Below are positions 43,119-51,531 of a stretch of 64,000 bases of DNA, piece by piece. Source of the stretch: Arthrobacter sp. Soil762 (GTDB lineage Bacteria; Actinomycetota; Actinomycetes; Actinomycetales; Micrococcaceae); the NCBI RefSeq assembly GCF_001428335.1, contig NZ_LMSG01000020.1:78078-142077 (forward strand), in the 5' to 3' direction. Each line of letters begins with the position of its first letter. Position 1 is the stretch's first letter. A program made the position numbers and the translations under genes. The notes beneath the pieces were generated by a model, which was not told where the DNA came from, searched no databases, and was given only the letters and a program-made list of their open reading frames with translations.

Positions 43119-43631
43119 TTAGGGCGCAACGAAGAGTCGGCTGGCTCGCTGCGCATCAATGGCGCACCCGTCAGCCATCTCGAAAAAGTAATTACACTGC
43201 CACTGCTGGGATTTTTTCGACTGCGGATTCGTCGTAGCTGACCACGGCGGATAGACGCGGAACCCTCGCTTGCCTCCGGCGCCACCCACGGACACGACGC
43301 CATGCTCGACGAGCGCCGCCTTCGGAAACGCGAATGCTCCGACTCTGGAATCCTCCCGCACGCAGATCACCAGCACGTCGTTGTACTCCTCCGCAGGCAG
43401 AGGTTCGGTCGACCCATCGAGAGAGCGCCGCCACACTGTCACGAACAAGCCCACCTTCGTCGGGGTCAGCTTTCCGACCCTGAAGCGAACCGGAGACCGA
43501 CGGATCTCTGAGATCGCGGCACCGTACTCAGCGTTGTCGGCCTCGACTTTGGCGGGGGAACAGACGAGGCCGAGGTCGCCGAGAACCCTCATCACCATGG
43601 CGACATCCGGATGGACCTGAACACCAGACAT
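43119..43631 (-). CDS. mepB: MepB family protein
   Basis: A 170-residue protein with the MepB pattern: FRVGKLTPTKVGLFVTVWRR (about 50-69), then VREDSRVGAFAFPKAALVEH, and GKRGFRVYPPWSATTNPQSK near 125-145. MepB proteins are small cytoplasmic proteins first noted beside the MepRA multidrug efflux locus of Staphylococcus; their activity is not settled. No efflux pump gene is adjacent here, so it is a stand-alone copy in the accessory stretch. Base composition looks lower in GC than in the flanking catabolic clusters. Confidence 0.8.
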   Translation of the reverse strand: MSGVQVHPDVAMVMRVLGDLGLVCSPAKVEADNAEYGAAISEIRRSPVRFRVGKLTPTKVGLFVTVWRRSLDGSTEPLPAEEYNDVLVICVREDSRVGAFAFPKAALVEHGVVSVGGAGGKRGFRVYPPWSATTNPQSKKSQQWQCNYFFEMADGCAIDAQRASRLFVAP

Positions 43632-43986
43632 AGCACTCCCATCGAAACGAATCCCCGACAGGAGCGACGGGGCTGTGCGCGAAGAACTCAGCCCTCACTA
43701 CCCCGACGATATCCTCACGTGCACGTCTTCTGGAAAGGGGGTCCTGGACAACAAATCCTCTGGTTCACGGACGACCCCTACTAAGGGGTCGATTTGAAGG
43801 CTCAAGGCGGGACACGTTCTACGGAACGCCATGATGGTCTTTGCGGCACGTTGAACGTTGCTGAGCTGAAACGTGCGGCCCCGCCCAAGGACACCGCCAA
43901 CGGCAGTGACAGAAGCCAGGCGCGCTGCCCCTTCCTTGCTAGGCCTCAATGCAGGTTGAAGTAAGTTCAGGGCACAAAAGGCCTGG
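43632..43986. other. Region without a recognised gene
   Basis: About 355 bases between mepB and the lipoprotein gene. I see no supported gene, clear hairpin or repeat on either strand. Confidence 0.4.
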
Positions 43987-44802
43987 TCAGGCCTCGGCCT
44001 GCGGCAGCACCAGCAGGTAGCCCGCCGGCAGATCGCTGCTCCAGCGTCGCGGCTCTCGGACTACGAACTGCGTCGCCAGCTGCTCGGGGCTGAGCAGGCT
44101 GTTGGGCGCAGGCGATGGACCCCACTGCCCGCTGCCGTGCGGGTAGAGCGGATCCAGGACGCGGACGCCGGTGACCGAGAACTCCGGGAACTGGCCGGGA
44201 TCGCCGAGAGACTCAAACCCGCTCATCACCCACGCGTGGCGACCGCTCCACATGACCAGCCCGACCGGCCGGCCCGTTTCGGTGATGGCACGCGCCGCCG
44301 TTTGCAGTGCGTCCTCGTAGTCGGCGATGCTGACAACGGCGTATGGCCCCATCCCCACGTCGGTCAGCACCTCTGCCCAACCGAGCGGATTTGCACCGTT
44401 GAACGAGTTGGACGAACGTGCCCGGGCCCTCTCCCACAGGTCGCCCTGCTGAGCGCGATCGGCCCACGTGCCGCCCCCCGTGTCATCGATGAGGTTGTGC
44501 GCGATCTGGATGCTCGCCGCAACACACCAGTCAAAGGTGTACTGCGGCACGAAGTCCCCCTCCTGGTAGAGGGTGAGGGCAAACGCCTGGGGCACCGCCG
44601 TTGGCGTGGGAACCGGCGTCGGGGTGGGGGCCGGATTCCGGTGAGGGGCGGGGGCGACGTCGCCAGCGGCTGGCCGGGCCGAGGACGTCGCTATCGGTCG
44701 ATCAGTGGTGGTCTCGTCAAAGCCGATCGCGGGCGCACACGCCGTGAGGAGCATCGTCAGGGCGACGAGCCTGGCCAGAAGACGGGCAGGGGCACCGGTC
44801 AT
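43987..44802 (-). CDS. Lipoprotein with C39-like peptidase domain
   Basis: A 271-residue protein starting MTGAPARLLARLVALTMLLT, followed by the lipobox TAC (Cys at about 22), so it is exported and lipid-anchored. A Pro/Thr-rich linker (about 50-73) leads to a domain with QYTFDWCVAASIQIAHNLID, where the Cys sits as the nucleophile of C39-like papain-fold peptidases, and GLVMWSGRHAWVMSGFES with the catalytic His. A later Asp (VLDPLYPHGS) could complete the triad. I chose ATG 44802. The substrate is unknown. Confidence 0.75.
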   Translation of the reverse strand: MTGAPARLLARLVALTMLLTACAPAIGFDETTTDRPIATSSARPAAGDVAPAPHRNPAPTPTPVPTPTAVPQAFALTLYQEGDFVPQYTFDWCVAASIQIAHNLIDDTGGGTWADRAQQGDLWERARARSSNSFNGANPLGWAEVLTDVGMGPYAVVSIADYEDALQTAARAITETGRPVGLVMWSGRHAWVMSGFESLGDPGQFPEFSVTGVRVLDPLYPHGSGQWGPSPAPNSLLSPEQLATQFVVREPRRWSSDLPAGYLLVLPQAEA

Positions 44803-45291
44803 AATCGAAAGTCTAGCGCGATGTGGCAACGGCAATTTTCCTCCTGGCTTGGGGTGGCCAGGTCCTGACCGGGACTATAAGCGCCGTTCGCAGGGCCACT
44901 GTTGCCCGCCGTCGTTCATCTGGGACGCCTCCTGAAGGAGGAACGCCCGACGGCGGTGGCCGGGCGGTGTGCCTTGCGCCAGGCCCGGCGGTCCAGCGCC
45001 ACAGGGGCCAGAACCGCGACAACGACGACGCTCCACTTGTCCGCCCCCTGCAGCGTGCGCGCCAGTGCGGGACGCATCCCGGCAGCCCATCACTCGGTTG
45101 GTTTTTCATACATTTTTTGCCGGGATCAATTGGCGCGCATGTCATTGGCCCGCCGCCTGCAACTTGGCAAGATCATACGCAGTCGTGGATGTGTCCCCAT
45201 TCACACCACGTCCACTCCCCGCCGTTCCGCGTCCTTGTCGACGCCGATACGTCCTGTCCTTGCCGGTGCCGGTCCGAACATAGGAATCCCA
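44803..45291. other. Region without a recognised gene
   Basis: About 490 bases. On the minus strand, within 44915-45090, a short run reads ADKWSVVVVAVLAPVALDRR, which could be the end of a lost membrane protein, but it has no supported start or family. Otherwise I see nothing. Confidence 0.35.
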
Positions 45292-45675
45292 TTGCTGCAA
45301 TCAAGTGTTGTTCACACGCCCGACGCCCCGGGGCTGCCCGTGCTGTCCCAGGCCGTCGCTACTGACCAGTTCGTCCTGACATCAGGGCAGGTTGGTCTTG
45401 ACCCCGTCGAAGGCACGGTGCCGGAGTCATTCACCAAGGAAGTGCGGCAGGCCTGCCGCAACCTCCAGGCAGTCCTCCGGGCAGGAAATTGCTCCCTGGC
45501 GGACGTGGTCCGGACATTTTGTGTTCTGACCGGCGCCAGCCAGCTTGCCGAATTCAACGCCGAATACAGCCTCTGGTTTCCGGGAGATAAACCTGCCCGC
45601 ACCACGATCGTGGCTGGCCTCGTCGGACCCTTCAGGTTCGAAATCGAGGCCACGGCCCTGAAAAGCGACGGATGA
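45292..45675 (+). CDS. RidA family protein
   Basis: A 127-residue RidA/YjgF-type enamine/imine deaminase-like protein: VVHTPDAPGLPVLSQAVATD, FVLTSGQVGLDPVEGTV, and PGDKPARTTIVAGLV near the end, the usual trimer active-site blocks. No ATG is present at the right place. TTG 45292, preceded by AGGA six bases away, gives a normal N-terminus. In RidA the usual Arg-containing substrate loop appears as KPARTTI. It overlaps the following oxidase/binding-protein chimera by 4 bases. RidA-oxidase pairs handle the unstable imines made by D-amino-acid oxidases. Confidence 0.8.
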   Translation: MLQSSVVHTPDAPGLPVLSQAVATDQFVLTSGQVGLDPVEGTVPESFTKEVRQACRNLQAVLRAGNCSLADVVRTFCVLTGASQLAEFNAEYSLWFPGDKPARTTIVAGLVGPFRFEIEATALKSDG

Positions 45676-46859
45676 ACACCCCACTTCCTGCAGTGGTTGT
45701 GGTGGGCGCCGGCGTCATTGGCCTCACCACCGCACTAGTGGCAGCCCGGGCGGGCCACAACGTCACGGTCGTGGCTGCGGACCGCCCCGAACAGACGGTT
45801 TCCTCGGTAGCGGCCGCGATCTGGGCCCCCTACCATGCAGAACCAGCGTCCTGGATCGAACCCTGGGCGGCCACCACATTCGATGTCCTCGCCGAAATCG
45901 CTGCCACGACGCCGGACGCAGGCGTGCAAATGCGTGCAGGCGTCGTTGTTCACCGTGCGGGAACCGCGCCACTCACGTGGCCGACGACTGTTGCCGGCAA
46001 CCGACCTGCCCTCACGGACCAGTTGCCGGATGGGGCAACGGGCGGGACGGTCTGCACCGTGCCGATCGCCACGATGTCCATGTACCTGCCGCAGAGCATC
46101 CGGGGCAAAGGCGAGATCAAGGCGGCGGGCAACATCCCCTACCCGCCCTACACGATGTATGACACGGACAGCAAGCCGACCGGCTTTGACTATGACCTGT
46201 CCCAGGCCCTGGGGCAGAAACTCGGCATCCCCGTGTCCTTCAACCAGCAGGCGTTTTCCACCATCATCCCGTCCCTGCTGTCGAAGAAGTTCGACGTCAT
46301 CCTCAGTGCCATGAATGACACACCGGAACGGCAGAAGACCCTCAACTTCGTTGACTACACGCACGGCGGCTTCATCATCCTGGTCAAGAGCGGCAACCCG
46401 GACGGTGTTAAGGCCCGCCTGGACGTGTGCGGCAAGACCGTCTCGGTGCAAAAGGCAACGGTCCAGGGAGAACTCCTGCGGGGACTCGAAACCCAGTGCA
46501 AGGAAAAGGGCCAAGACGGAGTCCAGGTCCTGGAATTGCCCACGGATCTGGATGCCCAGACGGCCCTCCGCGCGGGCAAGAGCCAGGCCTACGTGGTGGA
46601 TGCGCCCGTGGCCGAGTACGTGGTCAAAACCGCCGGCGACGGCAAGGCGTTCGAGCTGGTCCGCGACGCCGAGTTCCCGGCCGGCTACTTGCCGGTGTTC
46701 AGCGGCATGGGCAACCTCAACACGGATCCGGAATTCACCGAGGCATTGCGGGCAGCTTTTCAGGCCCTGATTAACGACGGAACGTACAAAAAGATTCTGG
46801 ACCGGTACTCGTTGACGTCTTACGCGGTGGACTCGGCCGCCGTCAACCAGGGAAAGTAG
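45672..46859 (+). CDS. Chimeric gene: D-amino-acid oxidase N-part fused in frame to ABC amino acid-binding protein
   Basis: A 395-residue reading frame with two unrelated parts. Residues 1 to about 139 are the start of a DAO-type flavoprotein (FAD motif VVVVGAGVIGLTTALVAARA, then VAAAIWAPYHAEP and CTVPIATMSMYLP). From about 140 (near base 46089) it becomes the mature part of a polar amino acid ABC-binding protein (GEIKAAGNIPYPPYTMYDTD, GFDYDLSQALGQKLG, then DVILSAMNDTPERQKTLNF). The oxidase lacks its catalytic half and the binding protein lacks its signal peptide, so neither original function is likely. This is best explained by a deletion joining two genes of one operon. Confidence 0.8.
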   Translation: MNTPLPAVVVVGAGVIGLTTALVAARAGHNVTVVAADRPEQTVSSVAAAIWAPYHAEPASWIEPWAATTFDVLAEIAATTPDAGVQMRAGVVVHRAGTAPLTWPTTVAGNRPALTDQLPDGATGGTVCTVPIATMSMYLPQSIRGKGEIKAAGNIPYPPYTMYDTDSKPTGFDYDLSQALGQKLGIPVSFNQQAFSTIIPSLLSKKFDVILSAMNDTPERQKTLNFVDYTHGGFIILVKSGNPDGVKARLDVCGKTVSVQKATVQGELLRGLETQCKEKGQDGVQVLELPTDLDAQTALRAGKSQAYVVDAPVAEYVVKTAGDGKAFELVRDAEFPAGYLPVFSGMGNLNTDPEFTEALRAAFQALINDGTYKKILDRYSLTSYAVDSAAVNQGK

Positions 46860-46866
46860 AGCCGCC

Positions 46867-47265
46867 ATGACCTCCCCGATTTCTACCGGGACCGCACCCA
46901 GAGTCGCCGTGGCGGCAGACGTGACGGCGATCCCCTTGCGCCGGCCGTGGCGGTGGATCAGCGCAGTGGTACTGCTCTGCGTCGTCGGCCTGTTTATGCA
47001 GTCCCTGCTGACCAACAAGAACATCGAGTACCCGGCCATCGGGCGCTATCTGTTCGACACCCACATCTGGCCGGTGTATGGCTGACACTCGTGCTGACCG
47101 TACTTTCCATGGTGGTTTCGACGCTGCTTGCGATCCTCATCGCGGCGATGCGGCTCTCAACCAACCCGGTGCTGTCGACCCTGTCGTGGCTCTACGTCTG
47201 GTTGTTCCGCGGCACGCCGCTCCTGGTGCAGATTGTCCTGTGGGGCTATCTGGGCCAGACTCCGA
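46867..47265 (+). pseudogene. Amino acid ABC transporter permease, frameshifted and truncated
   Basis: Starts 8 bases after the chimera: MTSPISTGTAPRVAVAADVT, then a first membrane segment ISAVVLLCVVGLFMQSL up to HIWPVYG. The frame then stops, but the next frame continues GLTLVLTVLSMVVSTLLAIL and WLFRGTPLLVQIVLWGYLGQ, the normal HisM-type permease sequence. So a small deletion near 47080 broke the frame. Likeness ends near 47265, where the end of nagA begins on the other strand. Only about a third of the permease remains. Confidence 0.75.
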
Positions 47266-48526
47266 CGGCGGGGCGGTCCAGGGTGCGCCCCTCGCGCAGG
47301 ACTAGGCCGCGGCGGAAGTTGCGGTCCACCACTACGACGTCGGCCCGCAGCCCCGCGCGGAGGCTTCCGATTTCCTGCGCCTGGCCGATGATGGCCGCCG
47401 GAACCGCGGTGGCTGACAAAACAGCGGCGGCCGGCTCAACACCGGCGTCAATGGTCCGCCGAACAACGTCCAGCATTGTGGCCGTCCCGCCGGCCAGCGT
47501 GCCGTTGCTGAGCCGGGCCACCGCTCCGCTGACGGAGACGGCTGCGGGGCCAAGCTCGTAGTCGCCGTCGGGCAGTCCGGTGGCGGCCATGGAGTCCGTC
47601 ACCAGGACCACGTTTTCGGCCCCCACCAGCTCGAAGACCATCCGGACCGTTTCGGGGTCCAGGTGCGCGCCGTCGGCGATGAGTTCGACGGTAATCGTGC
47701 CGGCCTCGGCCAGCCGGAGGCACGCGGCGACCGGTCCGGGGCTGCGGTGGTGCAGCGGCGGCATGCCGTTGAAGAGGTGTGTGACCGTGGGGCGCGATAC
47801 GGTCCCCAGGCCGGATGCCGCCAGCAGCTCCGCCGCCCCGGTGAGGGAGGCCGCCGTCGTCCGGGCGTCCGCGTCAGTGTGGCCCAGCGACGGCGTGACG
47901 CCATGCTCGGCGAGCATCCGCACCACGGCGTCGGCGCCGGGCAGCTCCGGCGCGTAGGTCATGGTCCGCAGGTGGCCGCCGGCCGCAGCCAGCAGCTCGG
48001 CCAGCAGGGGGAGGTCCGGCCCGCGCAGGTACCGTGGATCCTGGGCGCCGCAGCGCGCGTGGGACAGGAACGGTCCCTCGGAGTGGATGCCCGCGATGAG
48101 CCCTTCATCGGCGAGCAGCCGCAGGGTTTCCAGGCCGCGCAGCAGGTCCTCACGGGACGCGGTCACCGTGCTTGCCAGCAGCGTGGTGGTGCCGCTGCGG
48201 TGCAGGAAGTCGACGGCGGTCCTGGCAGCCTCGCTGTCGCCGCTGGGGAAGTCGCCGCCGACAGCGCCGTGGCAGTGCAGGTCAACGAGGCCGGGCAGAA
48301 TCATGCTGCCCGGCGGCAGTTCGAGTTCTTCAAGGCCGGGCAGCGACGCCTCATCAAGACCGGCGCGGGGCCCCACATACGCGATACGGCCGTCTGCGAC
48401 GGCCACCACTGCGTCGTCATGGATCGAGCCGTCGGTGAGGACCGTGCCGGCCAGCAGGTAGTTCCCGGGCTCAGCGCCGGTGGGCTGTGTTTGTTCCGGC
48501 TGTGCTCGTTCCGGCGGCGGAGTCAC
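47246..48526 (-). CDS. nagA: N-acetylglucosamine-6-phosphate deacetylase
   Basis: Removes acetate from N-acetylglucosamine 6-phosphate. The 426-residue protein has the metal site ILPGLVDLHCHGAVGGDF (about 76-93), GLIAGIHSEGPFLSHARCGA (Glu ligand), SLGHTDADA, THLFNGMPPLHHRSPG (about 250-265) and LVTDSMAATGLPDG with the catalytic Asp. Start GTG 48526 overlaps the nanE stop (GTGA). Its last codons (GVWPR) are read on the opposite strand of the permease remnant, so the very C-terminus was probably replaced when flanking DNA was deleted. Confidence 0.92.
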   Translation of the reverse strand: MTPPPERAQPEQTQPTGAEPGNYLLAGTVLTDGSIHDDAVVAVADGRIAYVGPRAGLDEASLPGLEELELPPGSMILPGLVDLHCHGAVGGDFPSGDSEAARTAVDFLHRSGTTTLLASTVTASREDLLRGLETLRLLADEGLIAGIHSEGPFLSHARCGAQDPRYLRGPDLPLLAELLAAAGGHLRTMTYAPELPGADAVVRMLAEHGVTPSLGHTDADARTTAASLTGAAELLAASGLGTVSRPTVTHLFNGMPPLHHRSPGPVAACLRLAEAGTITVELIADGAHLDPETVRMVFELVGAENVVLVTDSMAATGLPDGDYELGPAAVSVSGAVARLSNGTLAGGTATMLDVVRRTIDAGVEPAAAVLSATAVPAAIIGQAQEIGSLRAGLRADVVVVDRNFRRGLVLREGRTLDRPAVGVWPR

Positions 48527-49206
48527 TTCAGGGCCTCGGCGAACCAGCCGGTGATGGTGGCCGGGTGCGTGATCGCGGTACCAACGACGACGGCGAACGC
48601 GCCGGCGTCGAGGCACTGCCGGGCCTGGGCGGGGGAGTGGAGGCGGCCTTCGGCGATGAGCGGCACACCGAAGCCGGCGGCGGCGATCTGCTCCAGCAGT
48701 TCCAGGTCGGGGCCGTGCGTCTTGGGGCGCTCGCCGGAGTAGCCGGACAGCGTGGTGCCGATCAGGTCGGCTCCCGCATCGGCGGCGGCGGCAGCGTCGT
48801 CGAACGAGCCGCAGTCCGCCATGACCAGCGCGTGGGAATCCTGGTGGATGCCCGCCACTGTCTGGGCCAGGGTCAGGCCGTCAGGACGTTCCCGGCGCGT
48901 GCCGTCGATCGCCACCACGTGGGCGCCCGCGTTGGCCACCGCTAAAGCGTGGCGGAGTGTGGGAGTGATGAAGACGCCGTCGTGCCCGTCCTTCCAGAGC
49001 CCGATCACCGGAACCTCCACGGCTGCCCGCGTGAACTGCACATCGGCCAGGCCCTGGACCCGGACAGCAGCGGCGCCGCCGATCACCGCCGAAGCGGCAA
49101 TCTGCGCCGTGGTGCGCGGGTCCCGCAGGGGCTCGCCCGGATACGCCTGGCAGGAGACGATGAGTTGGCCGCGCAGGGCTTCGAGGGCTTCGGGGGTCAG
49201 GATCAC
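48523..49206 (-). CDS. nanE: N-acetylmannosamine-6-phosphate 2-epimerase
   Basis: Converts ManNAc-6-P to GlcNAc-6-P in sialic acid catabolism. A TIM-barrel protein of 227 aa with IVSCQAYPGEPLRDP (about 16-30), VPVIGLWKDGH, VVAIDGTRRERPDG, HALVMADCGSFDDA and IAEGRLHSPAQARQCLDAGA. Gene order nanA, nanK, nanE, nagA on the minus strand fits the pathway order. Start ATG 49206 is 72 bases downstream of nanK. Confidence 0.92.
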   Translation of the reverse strand: MILTPEALEALRGQLIVSCQAYPGEPLRDPRTTAQIAASAVIGGAAAVRVQGLADVQFTRAAVEVPVIGLWKDGHDGVFITPTLRHALAVANAGAHVVAIDGTRRERPDGLTLAQTVAGIHQDSHALVMADCGSFDDAAAAADAGADLIGTTLSGYSGERPKTHGPDLELLEQIAAAGFGVPLIAEGRLHSPAQARQCLDAGAFAVVVGTAITHPATITGWFAEALK

Positions 49207-49278
49207 TGTCGGTTTCCTCTGGAAAATTGGCGGAGCGGGCTGAAGATCAGGGTGGGCGTGGTGTTTGGGACGACGGTG

Positions 49279-50226
49279 TCAGGACGAAGTGGTGAGCACC
49301 AGGCGCGCGGCGCCCACCATTGCTGCTGCGTTGCCGAGTTTAGCGGGCAGGACGGGGAGGCCGAGCAGTGCCGGCAGGAGTTCGGCGCGCAGGGCGCGTT
49401 CCATGGGACGCCACCAGGGCGCGCCGGCGTCGGAGAGCCCGCCGGAAACCACCACCACTTCGGGGTCCAGGATGTTGGCGAGTCCGCCCACGGCCTGGCC
49501 GGCCGCGGCGGCGGCCATGCCCACAGCCTTGATGGCTACGGCATCGCTGGCGCTGGCAAGGGCAAAGACGCCGCGGGCGTCCACCACCGGCTGGTTTCCG
49601 CCCAGACGCACGTACGCCTCGCGGATGGCGGGCCCGGAGGCGATGGCCTCAACGTGCCCGGCGCCGCCGCAAACGCAGGGCACAGCCTTGCCCTCGTGGA
49701 ATGCGTATGGGGAGGCGAAGTGGCCCACGTGTCCGCCCGCGTAGCGGTGTCCCAGGACCGGGTGCCCGGCCAGGACAAAACTGCCGCCGACGCCGGTGCC
49801 GAAGGCCACCAGGAGCGAGCTTGAGGTTCCTGCGGCGGAACCCGTCCACGACTCACCCAGGGCGTGTGCGTGGACATCGTTCACTGCCTGGACGGCCTCC
49901 GGCGCCAGGCCGAGCCGGGCGGCCAACCCTGCGGTCAGCCCGGTCCCGGCCCACCCGAGGATGGCATCGGTAGCAGACACCACAACACCGTGAGCGGCGT
50001 CAATGACCCCGGCCGAGCCAACCCCGACCCCCACCACGTCCAGGCCCGCTGCTTGAGCCCGCGACATGAGGGAAGAAACCAGCGCCGCAGTAGCGTCCAG
50101 GATCGCGTCGCCGCCATCGCGGTTCAGCGTAGGAATGGTCTCCGAAAACAAGACCTCCCCGTCCCCGGAAACAACCCCGGCAGCAGTCTTAGTACCCCCA
50201 AGGTCAACACCGATCGCGTACTGCAT
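49279..50226 (-). CDS. nanK: ROK family kinase, probable N-acetylmannosamine kinase
   Basis: A 315-residue ROK-family sugar kinase. The phosphate-binding motif is IGVDLGGTKTAAGVV (about 5-19), then VGVGVGSAGVID, AVNDVHAHALGE and FGTGVGGSFVL. The zinc-type motif is CVCGGAGHVEAIASG, with His where many ROK kinases have a third Cys. Next to nanE and nanA, phosphorylation of ManNAc is the expected role. I chose ATG 50226 (MQYAIG), preceded by AAGGAAAG. A 212-bp palindromic element separates it from nanA. Confidence 0.87.
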   Translation of the reverse strand: MQYAIGVDLGGTKTAAGVVSGDGEVLFSETIPTLNRDGGDAILDATAALVSSLMSRAQAAGLDVVGVGVGSAGVIDAAHGVVVSATDAILGWAGTGLTAGLAARLGLAPEAVQAVNDVHAHALGESWTGSAAGTSSSLLVAFGTGVGGSFVLAGHPVLGHRYAGGHVGHFASPYAFHEGKAVPCVCGGAGHVEAIASGPAIREAYVRLGGNQPVVDARGVFALASASDAVAIKAVGMAAAAAGQAVGGLANILDPEVVVVSGGLSDAGAPWWRPMERALRAELLPALLGLPVLPAKLGNAAAMVGAARLVLTTSS

Positions 50227-50282
50227 TACTTTCCTTCTCATCGTTGTGGCTGGGTCGCGCCGGCGGCTCCATTTTGCCGGCC

Positions 50283-50494
50283 CTTAGACACCTCCCGTCG
50301 CCGACTTCCCGTCGCTGAGCGACGTCCAGACGACTCTGGTCGGCGATGCGGGCCTACGCAAAACGAATCCCCCGGCGCTCCGGCGAGATGGTCACCCAAG
50401 GTGCGGTGGCTGCTTTCCGGGTAGGCGCGCATCGCCGACCAGAGCATCGTGACGGTCGCTCAGCGACCGAGCGGTGCGACGGGAGGTGTCTAAG
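50283..50494. mobile_element. MITE-like palindromic element between nanK and nanA
   Basis: Perfect 19-bp terminal inverted repeats, CTTAGACACCTCCCGTCGC (50283-50301) and its complement (50476-50494), bound a 212-bp element. Inner arms also match for about 50 more bases: GTCGCTGAGCGAC and CTCTGGTCGGCGATGCG on the left have inverted counterparts near 50423-50470. It encodes no plausible protein. It resembles a miniature inverted-repeat transposable element or a large RNA hairpin. It occupies most of the 327-bp gap inside the nan operon. Confidence 0.75.
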
Positions 50495-50553
50495 CGCCGG
50501 CGGAACGCAGCTACCGTGCCGCCCCGGCTCAGACGCGCCCCGGCCGCGACTAA

Positions 50554-51495
50554 CTAGATCAGGCCGTTGCGTTCCAGGATGACGCGGATTGCCTTGGTCT
50601 CGTCCTCGTCCAGGGAGAGCATGGGGGCGCTCATGACGTTCGTCTTGATGATGCCCATGAGCTGCAGGGCGGTCTTGAAGGCGCCCAGGCCCGCGGCGTT
50701 ACCGGACATGCGGCCGGCCTTGGGGGTGTAGACGATCTCGAAGACGTCGGCCAGGCGGTCCTGCTCGGCTGCAGCCTTGGCCCAGTCGCCGGCAACAGCG
50801 GCGTCGTAGAGGCGGCGGTAGCCGGCCGGGTCAACGTTGCCGAGGCCCGGAACGACACCCTGGGCGCCGCCCAGGAGGGCGCCGTCCACAACCACTTCGT
50901 GGCCGGTGAAGATGTCGAAGTTGGGGATGTCCTTGGCTGCGATGAGCAGCTGGCGGAAGGAGACGTCGTCCCCGGAGGAGTCCTTCACACCGGCAATGAC
51001 GCCGTCGCGGCCCAGTTCGACCAGAAGGTCGGTGGGCAGCTTGAAGTGGGTGCGCACCGGCACGTCGTAGGCGAAGACGGGAACGTCCACGGCGGCGGCG
51101 ATGGAGCGGAAGTGCGTGTTGTTCTCCTGGGCGTTGGAGATGGCGTAGTACAGGCTGGTGGCCACGATCGAGTCGGCGCCCAGCGCGATGACGCGTTTGG
51201 CTTCTTCAATGACGCGGTTGGTGGTCTGCTCTACGGCGCCGACGATCACCGGCACCTGGCCGGCGTTCACGCCTGCCACGGTCTGTACAACGAGGTCGCG
51301 CTCGGTGTTGGTCATGTGGGTGACCTCGCCGGAGGAACCCAGCACAAACAGGCCGCTGACGCCGCCGTCGAGCAGGTGCTTGGTGACGTTTTCCAGCGAC
51401 GGGACGTCGATGGCGCCTTCGGCGGTGCGGGGGGTTACGACGGGCGGAATGACGCCCTGGAAACGGGAAGCGACGGTGGTCACAGTGTTCTCCAA
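50554..51495 (-). CDS. nanA: N-acetylneuraminate lyase (DapA superfamily)
   Basis: A 313-residue TIM-barrel aldolase of the dihydrodipicolinate synthase/NanA superfamily. It has FVLGSSGEVTHMTNTER (the GSSGE-type carboxylate-binding loop, about 50-66), DVPVFAYDVPVRTHFKLP with the catalytic Tyr, and VIAGVKDSSGDDVSFRQLL with the Schiff-base Lys (about 170). Superfamily members act on several keto acids. The neighbouring nanK, nanE, nagA, sialidase and transporter genes make N-acetylneuraminate cleavage the best assignment. Confidence 0.88.
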   Translation of the reverse strand: MENTVTTVASRFQGVIPPVVTPRTAEGAIDVPSLENVTKHLLDGGVSGLFVLGSSGEVTHMTNTERDLVVQTVAGVNAGQVPVIVGAVEQTTNRVIEEAKRVIALGADSIVATSLYYAISNAQENNTHFRSIAAAVDVPVFAYDVPVRTHFKLPTDLLVELGRDGVIAGVKDSSGDDVSFRQLLIAAKDIPNFDIFTGHEVVVDGALLGGAQGVVPGLGNVDPAGYRRLYDAAVAGDWAKAAAEQDRLADVFEIVYTPKAGRMSGNAAGLGAFKTALQLMGIIKTNVMSAPMLSLDEDETKAIRVILERNGLI

Positions 51496-51531
51496 ATATT
51501 GATGGTTAGACGAAAATTTCTGGTGGGAAAG

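Noticed and set aside
47663..48742. 359-residue plus-strand reading frame opposite nagA
   Set aside because: Antisense shadow of nagA and nanE with no recognisable motifs.
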